From the NCBI GenBank assembly GCA_019240125.1, contig JAFAYW010000096.1, positions 1 to 33,925 on the forward strand: DNA of 33,925 nucleotides, in the 5' to 3' direction. The DNA comes from Alphaproteobacteria bacterium. Lineage in GTDB: Bacteria; Pseudomonadota; Alphaproteobacteria; ATCC43930; CGMCC-115725. Position numbers and translations under genes: made by a program. Shown here piece by piece: positions 1 to 8,800 of the stretch (the first letter of the stretch is position 1; the number at the start of each line of letters is the position of its first letter). The notes below the pieces were generated by a model. That model was not told the DNA's origin. It worked only from the letters and a program-made list of their open reading frames with translations, and ran no database searches.

Positions 1-1512
1 CAGGGCTTCGGCGTAGAATTTCGGGTCCGCGAGCAGCTGTTCGGCAAGCTTCATGTCGATCGCCGGGCTGGTCTGCTGGCTTGGACACATATTACGCAGC
101 TCGACCCAGGCGTCGTCGTCAAGGCTGGCACGCGATGCAAGCGCGCCAATACCGACGGCCCGTATCGCCGCGTCACCATTCGCGGCGAGCGCCGCCGTGC
201 AGATGGTCGGCACGACGCCATGCCGCTGTAGTCGGTAGCCGGCGGGCGTAATCAGCCGTGCCCAGGTCAGGATCAGCTCGCCATCATTCGCCATGCGCAT
301 CACGGTTTGCACCGTGCCTTTGCCAAAGGACGAGCTGCCGAGCACCACGGCACGGCCGGCATCCTGCAAGGCCGAGGCGACGATCTCCGCCGATGAGGCA
401 GAGGCACCGTTGATCACCACCACCAGCGGAAGGCTCGGCGCCATCGGGTGCCCGTCCGCCGTGAAGCTCTGGTAGCTGGCAGGATGACGCCCTACCGTCG
501 AAACGATTGGACCATGCGAGACAAACAGGTCGGCGAGGCTGACCGACTGGTCGAGCAGACCACCGGGGTTGTTGCGCAGATCGAGCACCAATCCGGCCAG
601 AGGCCCGCCGCTCGCCTGCAGCCGCTTTAACGCGTCCGCGACCCGCTCGGTGGTGGTCCGGTTGAAATTGGTGATCTTGATGATGCCGACATTGCCCTCG
701 CGGCTCGCGGTGACGCTGGGGCTGGTGACAAAGGCGCGCTGCAGGTGCAAGTCACGCGGCGCCGCGCCCGGATGCTCGACGCGGAGCGCGACTGGCGTAC
801 CGAGCGGACCGCGCAGCTGATGTACGATTTCCTCGTGGGTGCGGCCCGCGGTCGGCACGCCATCGACCGCGGTTACCCGATCCTCGGGATGGATACCGGC
901 GCGATCGGCCGGTCCGTCCGGCGTCACGGCCGTAATCCGCGCGAGATCGTTGGTATTCTCAAAGGTGATGCCGACGCCACCATAGCCGTTGCGGTCAGCT
1001 CGCTGGTCAAGCGCGACATCGGGATCGGAGTAGCGCGAGAAGCGGTCGAGCGCGGCGGTCATGCCGTCAAAAACCGCCTTGTCGATCGCAGTCTGAGGCG
1101 CGGCCGCGAGCTTGGGCGACAATTGCTTGGCCATGCCGGCGATAGAGGTCAGCGTATCGCCCCACTGACGGCGTTGGTCGTCAGCGGGAATCGCGAAAAA
1201 CGCGACATCGCGGCCGTCATAGGTCAGAGACAGCGCGCTGCCAAAACCTGAGCCGAGTGCATCGCTGACCCCGATCCGATTGTCGAGCCGGGCGAGGTGC
1301 ATGGCGCCGGAAACAGCCACTTTGCGCGTCGACACGGGTTCCAGATAGAGTTCTGCGATATCGTCGAGACCTTGCGTATAGAGCTGGCTGCCCCCGGACG
1401 GCGCGGCGGAGGCGCTGGGAGCGGATTGTTGCTGGACGCAGGAAGACAGCGCCGTCAGCAGCAGCGCAAGCGAAACGAAGAGTGAGGGTGGCCTCAGCCT
1501 TTGGTTCAACAC
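1..1512 (-). CDS. S41 family (CtpA/Prc-type) carboxy-terminal processing protease, lipoprotein, 3' end outside window
   Basis: This is a periplasmic serine protease of the tail-specific (C-terminal processing) family. Reading the minus strand from a GTG at 1512 gives about 504 residues before the window edge, so the C-terminus is missing. The N-terminus is a lipoprotein signal: a basic start, a Leu/Ala-rich core and a lipobox ending LSSC, which implies membrane anchoring. A PDZ domain lies in the middle (GVGITFEN through DRAGIHPEDRVTAVDG). The peptidase core has the Ser/Lys dyad of the family: Ser373 in the GASASSAE stretch and Lys398 in SSFGKGTVQ, 25 residues apart as expected. Start choice: the GTG at 1512 has AGGGG 7 nt upstream; TTG 1509 and GTG 1530 are alternatives. 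It follows rnr after a 130-bp gap on the same strand. The family call is firm; the substrate is unknown. Confidence 0.93.
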   Translation of the reverse strand, partial: MLNQRLRPPSLFVSLALLLTALSSCVQQQSAPSASAAPSGGSQLYTQGLDDIAELYLEPVSTRKVAVSGAMHLARLDNRIGVSDALGSGFGSALSLTYDGRDVAFFAIPADDQRRQWGDTLTSIAGMAKQLSPKLAAAPQTAIDKAVFDGMTAALDRFSRYSDPDVALDQRADRNGYGGVGITFENTNDLARITAVTPDGPADRAGIHPEDRVTAVDGVPTAGRTHEEIVHQLRGPLGTPVALRVEHPGAAPRDLHLQRAFVTSPSVTASREGNVGIIKITNFNRTTTERVADALKRLQASGGPLAGLVLDLRNNPGGLLDQSVSLADLFVSHGPIVSTVGRHPASYQSFTADGHPMAPSLPLVVVINGASASSAEIVASALQDAGRAVVLGSSSFGKGTVQTVMRMANDGELILTWARLITPAGYRLQRHGVVPTICTAALAANGDAAIRAVGIGALASRASLDDDAWVELRNMCPSQQTSPAIDMKLAEQLLADPKFYAEAL

Positions 1513-1642
1513 CAGCAAGCCCCTGTTCACCGTCGGCGTGCCTTGGCGGCAGTTCGCCGTTCCTCCCTGGACGGAAAGACTAGAGCGAGCGAGGGGGGGC
1601 AATCAACTCGTCAACCGGAACCAGTGGCGAAAAAGTGACATG

Positions 1643-3868
1643 TCAGCGTCTGCCGCGTGTCACCCGTCGGCGGGGCGGAGCGGCACCGGAAGGCCGCGCC
1701 GGGGTTTCGCGATCATCTTCGATGCGGAAGAGCAGGCGGCCGCCAACGGCATCGGCTTCCACGAGCTTTACGGTGGCCGCGTCGCCGAGCGCGAAGACCC
1801 GGCCGCTGCGCCGCCCGAGCAGCCGGTGGCGCGCGCCGTCGTGGTCGTAAAAGTCGGACGGCAGGGTTGAGATCGGGATCAGCCCATCGGTGCCGGTTTC
1901 GGGCAGGGTGACAAACAGCCCGAACGACGCGACCCCGCTGATCCGGCCGCTGAATATCGTGCCGATCTGATTGCCGAGCAGGGTCGCGCGATATCGCCCG
2001 AGCGCCTCGCGCTCGGCCGCGGCGGCGCGCCGCTCGGTGGCCGAGATGTGTTCGCCGATCGCGGCGAGCTGCTCGTGGTCGGGCGAATGGCTGCCCGCCC
2101 CGGCCAGCAAGGCGCGATGCACCAGCAGATCGGCATAGCGTCGGATCGGCGAGGTGAAATGCGCGTAGCGCGGCAGGGCAAGGCCGAAATGCCCGATATT
2201 GTTGGGGCTATAGACCGCCTGCGCCTGCGACCGCAGCACCAGGTCGTTGACCATCGCCGCTTCCGGCCTTCCCTTCACGCGCTCCAGGATGCGGTTGAAG
2301 AGTTCGGGGCGGATCACCTGGCCTTTGGCGAGGGCCAGGCCGGGAATGCCCGCCTCGTCAAAAAAATCGCGCAGCGCCGCGAGCTTTTCCGGGTCCGGCG
2401 CGTCATGCACCCGGTACATGCACGGCTGCCGTCGCGCCTCCAATTCCTCGGCGGCCGCCACATTAGCGAGGATCATGAACTCCTCGATCAGCCGATGGCT
2501 GTCGAGACGGGTGCGCGGCACGATCGCGAAGGGCCGCCGCTGCTCGTCGAGCAGAACCTGATGCTCCACCAAATCGAGTTCCAGCGCACCGCGGGCGCGC
2601 CGGGCGCGGTCCAACACGGCAAACGCGCCATACAGGGCGGCAAGGCGTTCGGCAGCGACCGCGATCTCCCCGGTGCCGTCCCGCGCTGCTTGCACCGCCT
2701 CATAGGTCAGGCGTGCGGCCGAACGCATGATCGCCCGCTCGAAGCGGTGCTGCCGCTTGCGGCCGTTGGCATCGATCCAGAGATGCGCGGCCATGCAGGG
2801 CCGCTCGGCGCCCGGCACCAGCGAGCACAGATTGTTCGACAAGGCCTCCGGCAGCATCGGCACGACCCGGTCCGGGAAATAAACCGAATTGCCGCGCTTC
2901 TCGGCGTCGATATCGAGCGCGTTGCCGGCAGTCACATAGGCGGCGACATCGGCGATCGCGACGACGATGCGCCAACCGCCTGGGTTGCTCGGGTCATCGT
3001 CGGGCGCCGCCCACACCGCGTCGTCGAAATCGCGGGCATCGCTGCCGTCGATCGTGACCAGTCCCAATTCGCGCAGATCGACGCGGCCGGCGAGGCCGAT
3101 CGGCTGCGCCGCCTCGGCCAGCGCCAGCGACGCCGGCGAGAACTCCACCGGAATATCGTGGGTGGCGATCGCGATCCGGCTGATGGCAACCGGATCATCC
3201 GCTGAACCCAGCTGCTCGACAATGCGGACACGGCGCGCCCCAAAGCGTCGCGCCGGTGCCTCCTCGGCAATGACCAGTTCGCCATCGCCGATGCCGGCAG
3301 CGTCGTGGCCGAGCACGCGATATTCGCCGCGGTCGCGCCGGTCGGCCGGGATGACCTCGCCACCCTGCCGCGTCGCGCGAAACACGCCGACGATGCGGTT
3401 CTGCGTCGTATCGATCCGGCGGATGATCTGCGCCTCGACCTCACCCGTGGCGCGATGGTGCAGCCGCGCCAAGGCGCGTGCGCCGGGTGCCAGCTCATCG
3501 TGCGTACCGGCGACGAGGCGGAACAACGGCGCCGCTTCGCTGGCACCGCCGGCCGGCCGAACCAGCGGCACCCCGTCGGGGTCGCTGCCTGCGCGTTCGA
3601 CCTCGATCATTTCGGGCAATTTCTCGCCGGCGACAAAGCCCCGGTCGGCGGCACGACCCACCTCGCCGGTGCCCTCGATGGCGCGCAGCATCCGCCGCAA
3701 CGCCGGCAGTTGGCCGGGACCTAGATTGAAGGCCCGCGCGATCTCACGCGCCCCCATCGCGCCGGGAGTGTCGCGCAGGAATGCGATCAGCGCGGCGGCT
3801 GTCGGAAGCGCGGTAGCGGGTCTGGCCGAGCGAGTGCGAGCCACGCGCGGCGGCCCGCGCCTAGCCAA
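1643..3868 (-). CDS. rnr: Ribonuclease R (RNase II/RNB family 3'-5' exoribonuclease)
   Basis: This is a processive 3'-5' exoribonuclease that degrades structured RNA in the cytoplasm. The 741 residues run in the usual order: an N-terminal winged-helix segment (about 20-90), cold-shock-like RNA-binding domains, the RNB catalytic domain and a C-terminal S1 domain (GRISGVASFGLFV). The catalytic aspartate cluster DGSDARDFDDAVWA is near residue 276, and the RNB motif SPIRRYADLLVHR is present. The tail is short and basic. The likely start is TTG at 3868, which overlaps the end of the upstream dioxygenase gene by 8 bp; AAGGAG lies just 3 nt before it, so an inner start such as the GTG at 3844 is possible. 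The overlap implies co-transcription with the queuosine-dioxygenase genes. Long open frames on the opposite strand here are GC-driven shadows. Confidence 0.95.
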   Translation of the reverse strand: MARRGPPRVARTRSARPATALPTAAALIAFLRDTPGAMGAREIARAFNLGPGQLPALRRMLRAIEGTGEVGRAADRGFVAGEKLPEMIEVERAGSDPDGVPLVRPAGGASEAAPLFRLVAGTHDELAPGARALARLHHRATGEVEAQIIRRIDTTQNRIVGVFRATRQGGEVIPADRRDRGEYRVLGHDAAGIGDGELVIAEEAPARRFGARRVRIVEQLGSADDPVAISRIAIATHDIPVEFSPASLALAEAAQPIGLAGRVDLRELGLVTIDGSDARDFDDAVWAAPDDDPSNPGGWRIVVAIADVAAYVTAGNALDIDAEKRGNSVYFPDRVVPMLPEALSNNLCSLVPGAERPCMAAHLWIDANGRKRQHRFERAIMRSAARLTYEAVQAARDGTGEIAVAAERLAALYGAFAVLDRARRARGALELDLVEHQVLLDEQRRPFAIVPRTRLDSHRLIEEFMILANVAAAEELEARRQPCMYRVHDAPDPEKLAALRDFFDEAGIPGLALAKGQVIRPELFNRILERVKGRPEAAMVNDLVLRSQAQAVYSPNNIGHFGLALPRYAHFTSPIRRYADLLVHRALLAGAGSHSPDHEQLAAIGEHISATERRAAAAEREALGRYRATLLGNQIGTIFSGRISGVASFGLFVTLPETGTDGLIPISTLPSDFYDHDGARHRLLGRRSGRVFALGDAATVKLVEADAVGGRLLFRIEDDRETPARPSGAAPPRRRVTRGRR

Positions 3869-4754
3869 GCGCTCCTTGCAGGAAAGCCGGCTCGAAGACG
3901 CGGTCGGCCATCACCTGACAGCGTTTGATAAGACGCGGTTCGTCTGGCCCGTAATCGGCATGCGCGTTGTGCAGCGTGCCGATATCGTCCCAGAACAGCA
4001 GATCACCCTCGCTCCAGCGATGGACGTACCGAAAGCGCGGCTGTAACTGGTGCTCGAATAGCAAATCGAGCATTTTGTCGCTCTCCGCCTGGGGTAATTC
4101 GTTGATACGCATCGCATACCCGGGATTGGCGTACAGCACCTTGCGGCCGGTGATCGGGTGCGTCAGAAAAATCGGGTGCGACACCGGCGGCTTACGATTG
4201 CGCTGCTCCTCGGTGAGGGCGGGGCGCCAGCTGCCCGGCCGCTGGCGCATCATCTCCCAGAACTTGTTGAAATCGTGCAGCACAGTCATGCCGTCGAGCC
4301 GCTGCTTCAATTCGGCCGACAATTCCGCGTAGGCGGCGTGCATGTTGGCGAATTCGGTGCCGCCCAGCGGGCGGCCGTCGCGCCGCGGCACCTTCAGCGC
4401 ATAGAGCGCGTTGGCGAACGCGATCGTCTCGCTGTACGACATATCGGTGTGCCAATCCTGGCCGGCATCGCGGGCGCCGATAGGGCGGCCATTTTCGACG
4501 ATGTTCGACAGGATCATGATTTCCGGGTGCTCGGCCTCCTGGAACGCGGCGGCCACGTTGATTTCGAGCGAACCGAAATGCGCCGCGAAGGCCTTGAGCT
4601 GCGGTGCCTCCAGCTGCTGCCGGGGAAACCGCAGCACGCCATGCTCGCCGAGCGCGCGCACGATCAGCGCGAAGTGCTCGCGCGCGAGCGGTGCTGCGAC
4701 ATCGATGCCCTCGACCGTGGCGCCGAGCGTCTCGCCGGTGGGAATGATCTGCAA
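3861..4754 (-). CDS. TauD/TfdA-family Fe(II)/2-oxoglutarate dioxygenase
   Basis: This cytosolic non-heme iron oxygenase couples 2-oxoglutarate decarboxylation to hydroxylation of an unidentified substrate. The 297 residues carry the facial triad: His102 and Asp104 in WHTDMSY and His262 in LHNAHADYG. The 2-oxoglutarate-binding Arg is in the following PRLIKR. The N-terminus IIPTGETLGATVEGIDV is typical of the family. The frame is open much further upstream, but that part is a shadow of queG. The best start is TTG at 4754, preceded by an AAGGAAAAGG stretch and placed 14 bp after the queG stop. It overlaps rnr by 8 bp. Family members act on taurine, aryloxyalkanoates, alkyl sulfates and other small acids; the sequence does not identify the substrate. 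Its position directly after queG may be chance or may hint at a nucleoside or small-molecule role. Confidence 0.9.
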   Translation of the reverse strand: MQIIPTGETLGATVEGIDVAAPLAREHFALIVRALGEHGVLRFPRQQLEAPQLKAFAAHFGSLEINVAAAFQEAEHPEIMILSNIVENGRPIGARDAGQDWHTDMSYSETIAFANALYALKVPRRDGRPLGGTEFANMHAAYAELSAELKQRLDGMTVLHDFNKFWEMMRQRPGSWRPALTEEQRNRKPPVSHPIFLTHPITGRKVLYANPGYAMRINELPQAESDKMLDLLFEHQLQPRFRYVHRWSEGDLLFWDDIGTLHNAHADYGPDEPRLIKRCQVMADRVFEPAFLQGALG

Positions 4755-4768
4755 AACCGCCTTTTCCT

Positions 4769-6004
4769 TTATGCCGCAGGCCTTCCGCAGCGCATCATAC
4801 GCGATGTTTGGCGAGGTGCGGCACCACACTCTGCCGCCGCTGCGCCGGGCGGACAGTGAAGGTGATCCCATTCCTGCCGCACGGTCTCGCTTTCCTCGCG
4901 GAGATAGCGATTCCGTGCTTCCCGGGCGAGCAAGACCGGCGGTGCGACACGGCTCAGGGCCCACACCGCGGCGCCCCGTACCAGTTCGGCGGGATCGTCG
5001 AGACAGCGCCGCACTGTCTCGACCAGATCGGTGTCCGGACTGGGGACATTGCCGATCGCGATCAGCACGTTGCGCAGGAAGCGGCCGCGGCCGATGCGCT
5101 TGATCGCGGTACCAGCGAACAGCGCCCGGAATGCGGCATCGTCGAGCCGCGCCAACGCCGCGAGACGCGGCGCGGTCAGCTCCTGGCGCGGCAGAAACGC
5201 TGGGTCGGCGGTCGCGCGGGCAAACTTGTTCCAGGGACACACCGCCAGGCAATCGTCGCAGCCATAGACGCGATTGCCGATCAGCGGCCGAAATTCGAGC
5301 GGGATGGGCCCTTTATGCTCGATCGTCAGATACGAGATGCAGCGCCGTGCATCGAGCCGGTAGGGCGCCGGGAAGGCTGCGGTGGGGCAGGCATCAAGGC
5401 AGTTGCGGCAGCTGCCGCAATGGTCCGCCTCGGTGGGATCCGGCGTCAGATCGAGGCTGAGGTAGATTTCCCCGAGAAACAGCCACGAGCCGAACTCGAG
5501 CGACACGAGATTGGTGTGCTTGCCCTGCCAGCCAAGCCCGGCCTGCTGCGCCAATGGTTTTTCCATGACCGGCGCAGTGTCGACAAATACTTTCAGCTCG
5601 CCCGGCCAGCGCGCCACGATCCAGCGCGCCAGCGCCTTGAGGCGCTTCTTGATCGTGTCGTGATAATCGCGGCCCTGGGCATACACCGAAATCGCGCCAC
5701 GCGTCGGATCGGCGTTCGCCGCGAGCGGGTCCTCGCTGGGTCCGTAATTGAGGCCGAGCACGACAACGCTGCGCGCCTGCGGCCATAAGATTTGCGGGTT
5801 GCCGCGCCGCGCCGCCGTCTCGGACAACCAGCCCATGTCGCCGTGATAGCCGCGCGCGATGTATTCCTCGAGCCCGGCCCGCGCCGTATCCGCCAGCGCC
5901 GCCGCGGCGAAGCCGACTGCGTCGAACCCCATCGCCAGCGCCTCGGCGCGGATCGCCTCGCGAATGTTTTCCTCACCGCGGGGATGACGGGCGGGGGCGG
6001 GCAT
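4769..6004 (-). CDS. queG: Epoxyqueuosine reductase QueG
   Basis: QueG catalyses the last step of queuosine synthesis, the cobalamin-dependent reduction of epoxyqueuosine to queuosine in tRNA. The 411 residues show the DUF1730-type N-terminal half ([29 protein letters not shown]). Two ferredoxin-like [4Fe-4S] motifs follow: [12 protein letters not shown] and [16 protein letters not shown]-terminal HEAT-like segment ([18 protein letters not shown]) is thought to contact tRNA. The ATG at 6004 overlaps the queF stop as TGATG, indicating translational coupling. The frame is open for another 100 codons upstream, but that part is antisense-like noise inside queF. The protein is cytoplasmic, its length is normal and all cluster cysteines are present. 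Confidence 0.97.
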   Translation of the reverse strand: MPAPARHPRGEENIREAIRAEALAMGFDAVGFAAAALADTARAGLEEYIARGYHGDMGWLSETAARRGNPQILWPQARSVVVLGLNYGPSEDPLAANADPTRGAISVYAQGRDYHDTIKKRLKALARWIVARWPGELKVFVDTAPVMEKPLAQQAGLGWQGKHTNLVSLEFGSWLFLGEIYLSLDLTPDPTEADHCGSCRNCLDACPTAAFPAPYRLDARRCISYLTIEHKGPIPLEFRPLIGNRVYGCDDCLAVCPWNKFARATADPAFLPRQELTAPRLAALARLDDAAFRALFAGTAIKRIGRGRFLRNVLIAIGNVPSPDTDLVETVRRCLDDPAELVRGAAVWALSRVAPPVLLAREARNRYLREESETVRQEWDHLHCPPGAAAAECGAAPRQTSRMMRCGRPAA

Positions 6005-6450
6005 CAGCCGCGGCCGCGATAGGATGGGACGCCGGGCTCTGGGAGCCAGACCACGGCGGGCGGCTCGCCGGTCTGGTAGAATACATCGATCGGGATGCCG
6101 CCGCGCGGAAACCAATAGCCGGCGATGCGCAGCCAGCGCGGCTGCATCGCCATCACCAGCCGGCGGGCGATCGCCACCGTGCAATCCTCGTGAAACGCGG
6201 CGTGGTTGCGGAACGCGCCGAGATACAGTTTCAGCGACTTGCTCTCGACGAGGCTGGCATCCGGCACGTAATCGATCACGAAATGCGCGAAATCGGGCTG
6301 GCCGGTCACCGGGCACAGCGAGGTGAATTCCGGACAGGTGAAGCGGACGAGGTAGGGGTGCGCCGGGTGCGGATTCGGCACCGTGTCGAGCGCCGCCTCG
6401 TCAGGCGAGGCGGGCAGGGAGGCGGGACGGCCGAGGACGGGCACGGTCAT
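6004..6450 (-). CDS. queF: NADPH-dependent 7-cyano-7-deazaguanine reductase QueF (short, type I)
   Basis: QueF reduces the nitrile preQ0 to preQ1, the base that Tgt inserts into tRNA. The 148-residue protein has the unimodular (YkvM-like) size. It shows the active-site Cys region [13 protein letters not shown] and the QueF signature [20 protein letters not shown], seen here as [13 protein letters not shown] followed by FHED. The C-terminal [15 protein letters not shown] is also typical. The frame stays open 12 codons further upstream, but those codons (GPRFRGDD) are the translation of an intergenic palindromic repeat. The ATG at 6450 is therefore preferred, although its ribosome binding site is weak. 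It lies downstream of tgt, with the repeat between them, and is coupled to queG by a TGATG overlap. Confidence 0.95.
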   Translation of the reverse strand: MTVPVLGRPASLPASPDEAALDTVPNPHPAHPYLVRFTCPEFTSLCPVTGQPDFAHFVIDYVPDASLVESKSLKLYLGAFRNHAAFHEDCTVAIARRLVMAMQPRWLRIAGYWFPRGGIPIDVFYQTGEPPAVVWLPEPGVPSYRGRG

Positions 6451-6460
6451 CTTAACGTTA

Positions 6461-6539
6461 TCGTCCCCGCGAAAGCGGGGACCCACCGGGCTAGAAATGG
6501 AGTGGTGGAGAGGTGGGGCCCCGCTTTCGCAAGGACGAC
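6461..6539. repeat. Palindromic intergenic repeat ([12 protein letters not shown] REP-like element)
   Basis: Two near-identical inverted arms of about 27 bp lie at 6461-6487 and 6513-6539, separated by about 25 bp, with the shared core GCGAAAGCGGGG and three mismatches. Each arm also contains a short internal palindrome (CCCCGCGAAAGCGGGG). In one frame it reads GPRFRGDD, a signature I recognise from dispersed intergenic repeats of alphaproteobacteria. It fills the gap between tgt and queF and creates a false upstream start for queF. It may form a strong hairpin in the tgt-queF mRNA. Confidence 0.8.
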
Positions 6540-6553
6540 AATACTGCTCAGAG

Positions 6554-7651
6554 TCACTGCGTTGGGCCAGGCAGCTCGAATTCGGCGATGCGGCCGTCGC
6601 GGATCGCGTGGCGCAGCATCGCCATCAGATCGGCGTAGAATGTCAGATTATGTGTGGTCAGCAGCATGGCGCCGAGGATTTCGCCTGACTTGGTCAAATG
6701 ATGTAGATACGCGCGGCTGTGGCCGGTGCAAGTCGGGCAGCGGCATTCCGCGTCGAGCGGCGCCTTGTCTTCGGCATGGCGGGCGTTGCGCAGATTAAGG
6801 CTGCCCTCGCGGGTCCAGGCTTGGCCGGTGCGTCCGGAGCGGGTCGGCAAGACGCAATCGAACATGTCGATGCCGCGCTTTACGGCACCGATCAGGTCGG
6901 CGGGCTTGCCGACACCCATCAGGTAACGCGGCCGATCCTGCGGCAAATGCGGCGCCGTCGCCTCGACCATCGCAAAGGTCGTTTCCTGGCCTTCGCCGAT
7001 CGCCAGCCCGCCGATCGCGTAGCCATCAAAGCCAATCTCGGTCACGCGTGCCGCGGAATCGCGCCGCAAATCCGGGTGCACGCCGCCCTGCACAATGCCG
7101 AAAATGCCGTGGCCGGGGCGCTCGACGAAGGCGGCGCGCGAGCGCGCGGCCCAGCGCATCGAGAGCTGCATCGATGCCTCCACCTGGGCGCGCTCGGCCG
7201 GGAACGGGGTGCATTCGTCAAACGCCATCGTGATGTCGGCGCCGAGCAGACGCTGGATGTCGACCGAGCGCTCCGGGGTCAGCAGGTGCTTGCTGCCGTC
7301 GAGATGCGAGCGGAAGGCGACGCCCTCCTCGGTGATGCTGCGCAACGAGGCCAGCGACATGACCTGAAATCCGCCGGAATCGGTCAGGATCGCGTGCGGC
7401 CAGTTCATGAATTGGTGCAACCCCCCGAGCGCCGCGATGCGCTCGGCCGTAGGCCGCAACATCAGGTGATAGGTGTTGCCGAGGACGATGCGGGCACCGG
7501 TCGCCGCGACACCCTCCGGGGTCATCGCCTTTACCGTGGCGGCAGTGCCTACCGGCATAAAAGCCGGCGTGTCGATTGCGCCATGTGCTGTGGCCAGTCG
7601 CCCGACACGCGCAGCGCCATCCTGCGCCAGAACTTCAAAGCCAAGCGTCAT
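6554..7651 (-). CDS. tgt: tRNA-guanine transglycosylase
   Basis: Tgt exchanges guanine-34 of GUN-anticodon tRNAs for preQ1 in the cytoplasm. The 365-residue sequence has the base-binding motif [10 protein letters not shown], the active-site region [11 protein letters not shown] with the nucleophilic Asp, and GIVQGG. The zinc site is the C-terminal [17 protein letters not shown] with the expected three Cys and one His. The length is typical. It starts with ATG 12 bp after the queA stop, so the two are almost certainly one transcript. No residues appear to be missing. Confidence 0.97.
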   Translation of the reverse strand: MTLGFEVLAQDGAARVGRLATAHGAIDTPAFMPVGTAATVKAMTPEGVAATGARIVLGNTYHLMLRPTAERIAALGGLHQFMNWPHAILTDSGGFQVMSLASLRSITEEGVAFRSHLDGSKHLLTPERSVDIQRLLGADITMAFDECTPFPAERAQVEASMQLSMRWAARSRAAFVERPGHGIFGIVQGGVHPDLRRDSAARVTEIGFDGYAIGGLAIGEGQETTFAMVEATAPHLPQDRPRYLMGVGKPADLIGAVKRGIDMFDCVLPTRSGRTGQAWTREGSLNLRNARHAEDKAPLDAECRCPTCTGHSRAYLHHLTKSGEILGAMLLTTHNLTFYADLMAMLRHAIRDGRIAEFELPGPTQ

Positions 7652-7663
7652 TCGGCAACGCTG

Positions 7664-8701
7664 TCATTGCGGGTCCTCGATCAGGCAGGCGTCGCCATAG
7701 GAGTAGAAACGGTAATCGGCGGCGATGGCGTGCGCGTAGGCTGATTTGATGCGGTCGAGCCCGGCGAGTGCGGCGACCAGCATCAGTAAGGTTGAACGCG
7801 GCAGGTGAAAATTGGTCAACAGCAGGTCGATCGCGCGGAATTTATAGCCGGGCAGGATGAACAGCCGCGTTGCGTCGGCAAATACGCGCAATGTGCCGTC
7901 AGCCAGCGCGGCACTCTCGAGAAGGCGCAGGCTGGTGGTGCCGCAGGCAACGATGCGGCCGCCGCGCTGTCGTGCGGTGTTGATGCGGTCGGCGGTCGCG
8001 GCGGTGATTGTTCCCCATTCGGCGTGCATGTGGTGCTGGCGCGGGTCATCGACCTTGACCGGCAGAAACGTGCCGCGCCCGACATGCAATGTCACGGTCA
8101 GCCATTCGACACCGCGCGCCTCCAGCGCCTGCATTAGGCCCGGTGTGAAATGCAGCCCGGCGGTCGGCGCCGCCACGGCCCCCTCGGCCGCGGCGAACAT
8201 CGTCTGGTAATCTTGCCGGTCGCGCACATCGCCGCCGCGCTCCCGCTTGATGTAGGGCGGCAATGGCATCGCACCGTGGCGCGCCAGCGCGTCGCGAAAG
8301 GCGTCGCCTTCGCGGTCGAAGCGCAGCAGGACCTCGCCGGTTGCCTCCTTGCCGATCACCTCGGCGGATAGGTCGGCGGCGAAATCGACGCGGTCGCAGC
8401 GCCGCAACCGCCGCGCGCCCTTGGCATAGACCTGCCACACGCCGCCGCCCTGGTCATGCGCCAGCGTCACCTCGACCGTCGCCGCGCCGCGCCTTCCGAC
8501 CAGCCGCGCCGGGATCACCTTGGTGTCGTTGAACACCATCAGATCGCCCGGCCGCAACAGATCGGGCAGGTCGCCGATATGCCGGTCATCAAAACCGCCC
8601 GCCGCCGGCAATGACAATAGCCGCGCCGCCTCGCGCGGTTCGGCGGGGCGGTCGGCGATGCGCTCGCGCGGCAGGTCGTAATCGAACTCGTCGAGATGCA
8701 T
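7664..8701 (-). CDS. queA: S-adenosylmethionine:tRNA ribosyltransferase-isomerase QueA
   Basis: QueA transfers and isomerises the ribosyl part of SAM onto preQ1-tRNA to form epoxyqueuosine-tRNA. The 345 residues start MHLDEFDYDLPRERIA, matching the usual N-terminus of the family. Conserved stretches include GDLMVFNDTKVIPARL, PTAGLHFTP, HVGRGTFLPV and NFHLPRSTLLMLV. The ATG at 8701 is chosen because the family normally begins just before FDYDLP; another in-frame ATG lies at 8719. It is the first gene of the minus-strand queuosine set and is divergent from the binding-protein gene at 8801, so its promoter should lie in or near 8720-8800. Confidence 0.96.
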   Translation of the reverse strand: MHLDEFDYDLPRERIADRPAEPREAARLLSLPAAGGFDDRHIGDLPDLLRPGDLMVFNDTKVIPARLVGRRGAATVEVTLAHDQGGGVWQVYAKGARRLRRCDRVDFAADLSAEVIGKEATGEVLLRFDREGDAFRDALARHGAMPLPPYIKRERGGDVRDRQDYQTMFAAAEGAVAAPTAGLHFTPGLMQALEARGVEWLTVTLHVGRGTFLPVKVDDPRQHHMHAEWGTITAATADRINTARQRGGRIVACGTTSLRLLESAALADGTLRVFADATRLFILPGYKFRAIDLLLTNFHLPRSTLLMLVAALAGLDRIKSAYAHAIAADYRFYSYGDACLIEDPQ

Positions 8702-8800
8702 GGGTCCAGATGTAAGCATGGTTGGATCGATTGGCCGGCCGGGTGATGCGGTCTGGTTCTTGCTATCGCAACCCCAAATCGGCGAACGGCGGAGGGTAGC

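Noticed and set aside
2048..3205. Long open frame antisense to rnr on the plus strand (also one at 2967-4046)
   Set aside because: Low-complexity Arg/Ala-rich translation, no recognisable domain; a GC-rich shadow of a well-supported gene.
4755..5252. Upstream extension of the dioxygenase frame
   Set aside because: It lies entirely inside queG and has no family similarity; the protein aligns from the TTG at 4754.
6005..6316. Upstream extension of the queG frame
   Set aside because: It overlaps queF, and QueG similarity begins at the ATG at 6004.
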